Made by a program: the position numbers and the translations under genes | Part shown: positions 60,813 through 64,000 of the stretch, one piece after another | How the letters are laid out: every line of letters begins with the position of its first letter | Numbering within the stretch: the first letter of the stretch is position 1 | Origin: G963664835 sp965220775 | GTDB lineage: Bacteria > Chloroflexota > UBA6077 > FW602-bin22 > JBCLEL01 | DNA: 64,000 bases | Assembly (NCBI GenBank): GCA_965220775.1 | Contig: OZ244845.1 | Span: 558,001 to 622,000, forward strand | Direction of reading: 5' to 3' | The notes under the pieces: model-generated | What the model saw: only the letters and a program-made list of their open reading frames with translations | What the model was told of the DNA's origin: nothing | Databases searched by the model: none

Positions 60813-63587
60813 ATGCGCCGCTCTAGTCTTGACCTCGCCGGCAGAGGTTGGCGCGCAGTCGCGCTGGCGAGTTGTGTCTTGGCCTTCGCCCTCCGATCGG
60901 CAAATCTGGACAAGCAGAGTCTCTGGTGGGACGAGGCTTTCAGCGTAATCGTCGCTCGGAAATCGATCTCACAGATCCTCAACGCGCTTGAGACCTACCC
61001 CGATTTCAATCCCCCTTTACACTACCTGGTCCTCCATTTCTGGGTTCCACTAGCCGGCCAGTTCGAGTTCACGGCGAGATGGCCGTCGGTTGCCGCCGGA
61101 ACATTGATGGTGGCTGCGGCAGCCATACTGGCTCGTCGGCTGTTTGGTCCGGGCGGCGCGATGTTTGCGGCGATTCTGTTTGCGGTTCATCCGTTTCTGG
61201 TCTATTACGGCCAGGAGGCTCGCACCTACGCGCTGACGGCTTTCCTTGTCCCGCTGGCCTTGTATTGGGCGCTGCGTGCCTGGAAGAATGCGTCGTGGCT
61301 GGCCTGGGGTGCGTTCGCCGTTGTTGCGACTGCGGCGCTCTACAACTACTACTATTCGATTCTATTGTTGCTCGCAATTCCGCCTGCATTGGTCCTCGCT
61401 GGTCCTGCCGCGATCCGGTCGCCAACTACCCGCGTGTCTAGTGCGCAAGGGAGAAGGTTGTTCCAGCTGGCCCTGGCCGGCTTGCTAGTCTTGGTCCTAT
61501 ATGTTCCCTGGCTACCTTCCCTGATCTCCGTGCAGGCGCGTTGGGATCCTCCCCCCTTGGCTGAGTTGGCGCCTTGGCAGATCGTCCCGATCAGTTGGCC
61601 GTTCGTCGTTATGGGACTGCCAGGTCGGGTCGCTGCCGATTCTGCTCTCTTGATCGCTCTACAGGTCGTAGTGGGGATCGGGGTCGTTGCCGGATGTGTG
61701 CTTGCTCTGGGCAGGAGTACGCTCAGCGTATCCTTGCGATACTGTGTCGTCGCATTTCTCCTGCCGATAATCGGGATCATGGCAATAGCTTACCTCAACC
61801 CAGGGTTTCACCCACGACACGTTGTTCCCGCCGCCGGACCACTGTATCTAATGTTCGCAGGCTTGGCTGCTTGGCGCACCGCTGGATCTCGTATGCCCAC
61901 GGGACTGGTTTTGGCGCTGCCGGCGCTCGTCGCCGGCCTGTATGGCTTATCTCAGATATGGACTGAGCCAAGGTTAATTCGGGACGACTACCGGGCGGTG
62001 ATAGCCTACGTTTCCGAGCACGAGCAGCCGGGCGATGTCATCTTAAGCAATACGTCTACATCGATCAGTGATCCATCGCTGGCGTACTACTATGGCGGCG
62101 ACGCCTCGATCCATGGGTTGAAATTGCTGCCGTATCGAGAGTCCGAAATCGCCACCCAACTCGAACAGCTCACAGAGGGCTCTTCCAGAGCCTGGTACCT
62201 TCGCCATATTCAGCGACCGACCGATCCTGAAGAGCTTGTTCTAAAGCAGCTCACTGCTAACGGCCGGCTGATTGCGAATCCTCGCTGGAGTGATCTCGAC
62301 CTGTTCCTGTTCGAGTTATTTCCCAGTCGGGATTTTTCCGTCACAAGCTTTTCGACCGCAAATGGGAGCTTTGGCGAAATTCTGGAAATTACCGGCATTT
62401 CTCTGCCGACTGATCCGGTTGCCGGTGGAGATAGCCTGATTTTCAGCACTAGGTGGAAGGTTCTACGTACTCCCGAAAGCAACTTGGGGGTCTGGTCCGA
62501 ATTGGCCGACGACTCGGGCATTTCTTGGGGGCGAGAAGATGGCAGGCCGAGTAACGAGAGGGTCGAACTGAGCAGCAACTGGGTGGCGGGCCAAGAGGTC
62601 GTAGTTCGGCACCAGTTGCCGGTCCTGCCCGGGACGCCGCCAGGCGCCTATCGTCTGAAGGTGGCAGTCTACGATCTCGTCACCCTTGCCGGGTTGGAGG
62701 CACACGACGCGAACGGCAATCCTCTGGGCCGGGAGCTTGAGTTGGCAAAGGTGACGATAGCTCCGACGTTCGAGCCGGTCAACCTGGAGGGTTATGGCAC
62801 GCAGCCGGTAGATGCAGGTGCTGGCGGGATTCAGCTCTTGGCTGCCGGCCTGAGACCGACAACGATTCGATCCGGCGAACGTCTCACTGTCGATACCCTC
62901 TGGCGATCAAACGCGGCTCATCCGACCGCGCCGGCGCCAAAGATCAGGATAATCCGGGAAGACGGCGGCGTAGAGTTCGAACGCGCTATCAGGCCAGTGT
63001 ATCCTCCAAGCGAGTGGTTGGAGGGTCAATACGTACGCCTGAGAAGCGAGGTGTCGCTGGCAGCCGACGCACCTGCTGGTCGCTACCTGGCCGTAATTCC
63101 GTTGGTCGATGGTCGAGTTGTTGAGGTGGTCGAGGTCAGTTTGGAGGATGTTCAGCGTGTGTTTGAAGTGCCCAGTGTGGCGACGCCTGTCGCTGCGACA
63201 CTCGGAGACGTGGCCCAACTGATCGGCTTCGAACTGGAGCCGGCTGAGCCACGAGCCGGCGGCCAAATTTCGCTGAGGCTGATCTGGAGGGCGCTTGAGC
63301 CGACCTCCGTCAGCTATCGGGTGTTCGTCCACGTCGCCGGCCCGGATCTGAGACCCCAAGCCCAGGCGGACGCCGAGCCGCAGCAGAGACAGCGGCCGAC
63401 CAGTGGCTGGTGGCCCAATGAGTACATCGACGACCGCTACCTTATCAGCCTGCCGGCCGACCTGCCTGCCGGCCAATATCAGATTCTCGTTGGAATGTAC
63501 GATCCGATTACGCAGCAGCGCATGCCGGCTCATGGTGTTGATGCTGCCGGCGATTTCGTCCGTGTCACGACAGTTCAAGTTAGGTGA
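60813..63587 (+). CDS. GT39-type glycosyltransferase with three C-terminal beta modules
   Basis: The protein has 924 residues. The N-terminal loop SLWWDEAFSVIVARKS carries the WDE acid residues of ArnT/PMT-like mannosyl- or aminoarabinosyltransferases, and NPPLHYLVLHFW and the loop GQEARTYALTAFL are also typical. About 11 TM helices run to residue 375. A globular part follows with a GT-like segment (YRAVIAYVSEHEQPGDVILSN). Three beta-sandwich modules then close it, the last ending DLPAGQYQILVGMYDPITQQRMPAHG. The ATG lies 75 bases after the preceding gene. It probably works with that gene in surface glycan assembly. Confidence 0.85.
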   Translation: MRRSSLDLAGRGWRAVALASCVLAFALRSANLDKQSLWWDEAFSVIVARKSISQILNALETYPDFNPPLHYLVLHFWVPLAGQFEFTARWPSVAAGTLMVAAAAILARRLFGPGGAMFAAILFAVHPFLVYYGQEARTYALTAFLVPLALYWALRAWKNASWLAWGAFAVVATAALYNYYYSILLLLAIPPALVLAGPAAIRSPTTRVSSAQGRRLFQLALAGLLVLVLYVPWLPSLISVQARWDPPPLAELAPWQIVPISWPFVVMGLPGRVAADSALLIALQVVVGIGVVAGCVLALGRSTLSVSLRYCVVAFLLPIIGIMAIAYLNPGFHPRHVVPAAGPLYLMFAGLAAWRTAGSRMPTGLVLALPALVAGLYGLSQIWTEPRLIRDDYRAVIAYVSEHEQPGDVILSNTSTSISDPSLAYYYGGDASIHGLKLLPYRESEIATQLEQLTEGSSRAWYLRHIQRPTDPEELVLKQLTANGRLIANPRWSDLDLFLFELFPSRDFSVTSFSTANGSFGEILEITGISLPTDPVAGGDSLIFSTRWKVLRTPESNLGVWSELADDSGISWGREDGRPSNERVELSSNWVAGQEVVVRHQLPVLPGTPPGAYRLKVAVYDLVTLAGLEAHDANGNPLGRELELAKVTIAPTFEPVNLEGYGTQPVDAGAGGIQLLAAGLRPTTIRSGERLTVDTLWRSNAAHPTAPAPKIRIIREDGGVEFERAIRPVYPPSEWLEGQYVRLRSEVSLAADAPAGRYLAVIPLVDGRVVEVVEVSLEDVQRVFEVPSVATPVAATLGDVAQLIGFELEPAEPRAGGQISLRLIWRALEPTSVSYRVFVHVAGPDLRPQAQADAEPQQRQRPTSGWWPNEYIDDRYLISLPADLPAGQYQILVGMYDPITQQRMPAHGVDAAGDFVRVTTVQVR

Positions 63588-63694
63588 GTTGACCTAGCTG
63601 AGGATATTCGATCCGGCGGCTCCACTTTTACGTTGCATCCTTCCAATTGCGCCGTCTCTGGTCTTGCGTAGCCAGATTTTAGGCTCCGCCCCGG

Positions 63695-64000
63695 CTACGA
63701 GAGAAGCATTCTCAGGAGGGCCATCCTAACGAGGAGGCCATTGCGCACCTGCTTGAAGTGGACGAATCTCTGGTCGCTATCGTACTCCGCCGGCAATTCC
63801 TCACCTCGTGGTAGTGGATGCATTACGATCGAGCTTTTCGGGAGTTCTGCGACGACCTCGGCGCTGACCTGATTGTGCGATTCGCTGCCACTACCGTAGC
63901 GAAGCGATAGGTCGAGCCGGGCGGTATGCGCCTTCGTTATGTAGATGACATCCACTTTGCTGGCGACCGTTCGCAGGTCAGTGATCTCGTCGAACTCGAC
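63695..64000 (-). CDS. pyrB: Aspartate carbamoyltransferase, C-terminal part (cut by window end)
   Basis: 102 codons are visible up to base 64000. They contain KVDVIYITKAHTARLD, VMHPLPRGEELP (the HPLPR carbamoyl-phosphate/aspartate-site motif of carbamoyltransferases) and HFKQVRNGLLVRMALLRMLL, the normal end of PyrB. It catalyses the first committed step of pyrimidine synthesis. The remaining N-terminus and any pyrR or PyrC neighbours lie outside the window. Confidence 0.8.
   Translation of the reverse strand, partial: VEFDEITDLRTVASKVDVIYITKAHTARLDLSLRYGSGSESHNQVSAEVVAELPKSSIVMHPLPRGEELPAEYDSDQRFVHFKQVRNGLLVRMALLRMLLS

Overview
The window is high in G+C and densely coded. It reads as a chromosomal piece of a Chloroflexota-like bacterium, probably a marine or symbiont-type lineage, possibly assembled from a metagenome. 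This assignment is an inference from content: large multi-spanning glycosyltransferases with repeated C-terminal beta-sandwich modules, an aapJQMP-type amino-acid importer, several phytanoyl-CoA-dioxygenase-like genes, frequent GTG and TTG starts, and an extreme density of the palindrome GCCGGC. I found no rRNA, tRNA or CRISPR array.

Layout. 1-2000: the end of a MazEF-type toxin-antitoxin pair, an HpcH/HpaI-type aldolase, and a decayed HEPN-MNT pair whose HepT half has a nonsense codon and has lost its C-terminal half. 2000-7000: an ECF sigma factor fused to a bifunctional-nuclease (DUF151) domain, an NmrA-type protein, an acyl-CoA dehydrogenase with a broken 5' end, and a Gfo/Idh/MocA oxidoreductase. 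7000-12700: an accessory stretch poor in GCCGGC. It holds an excisionase-like HTH protein, a HARE-HTH-like protein, a convincing but unassigned two-gene unit (8630-10254), an IS1595-type element with a stop inside its transposase, a 93-nt nested palindrome, and a lipoprotein.

12800-25300: an aldo/keto reductase, an M3 oligopeptidase and a PhyH-family oxygenase. They are followed by a tandem segmental duplication of a secreted glucose/sorbosone-dehydrogenase-like lipoprotein plus a YfhO-type membrane protein. In the first copy the YfhO gene is a stub. An alpha/beta hydrolase follows. 25569-33845: a complete MoxR-DUF58-Bat (aerotolerance-type) operon of eight tightly coupled genes.

33857-46500: a secreted GH5-like protein, a sulfatase-superfamily protein with Thr where sulfatases have Cys, and a minus-strand operon of two tandem PhyH paralogs plus a zinc alcohol dehydrogenase. 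One PhyH paralog appears to start at CTG. Next come a small duplicated gene, a YgjP/DUF45 metallopeptidase, FtsK, a glutaredoxin-PDZ fusion and a fourth PhyH gene. 46600-63600: two tandem paralogous glycosyltransferases, the amino-acid ABC transporter operon, and two very large glycosyltransferase-type membrane proteins with four and three C-terminal modules. The window ends inside pyrB on the minus strand.

The most unusual signals are the sigma-nuclease fusion with an internal start at the domain boundary, the 8630-10254 pair, the segmental duplication with 36-nt repeat expansion, the CTG-started PhyH gene, and the glycosyltransferase-linked modules found here as two, two, four and three copies plus one orphan remnant.
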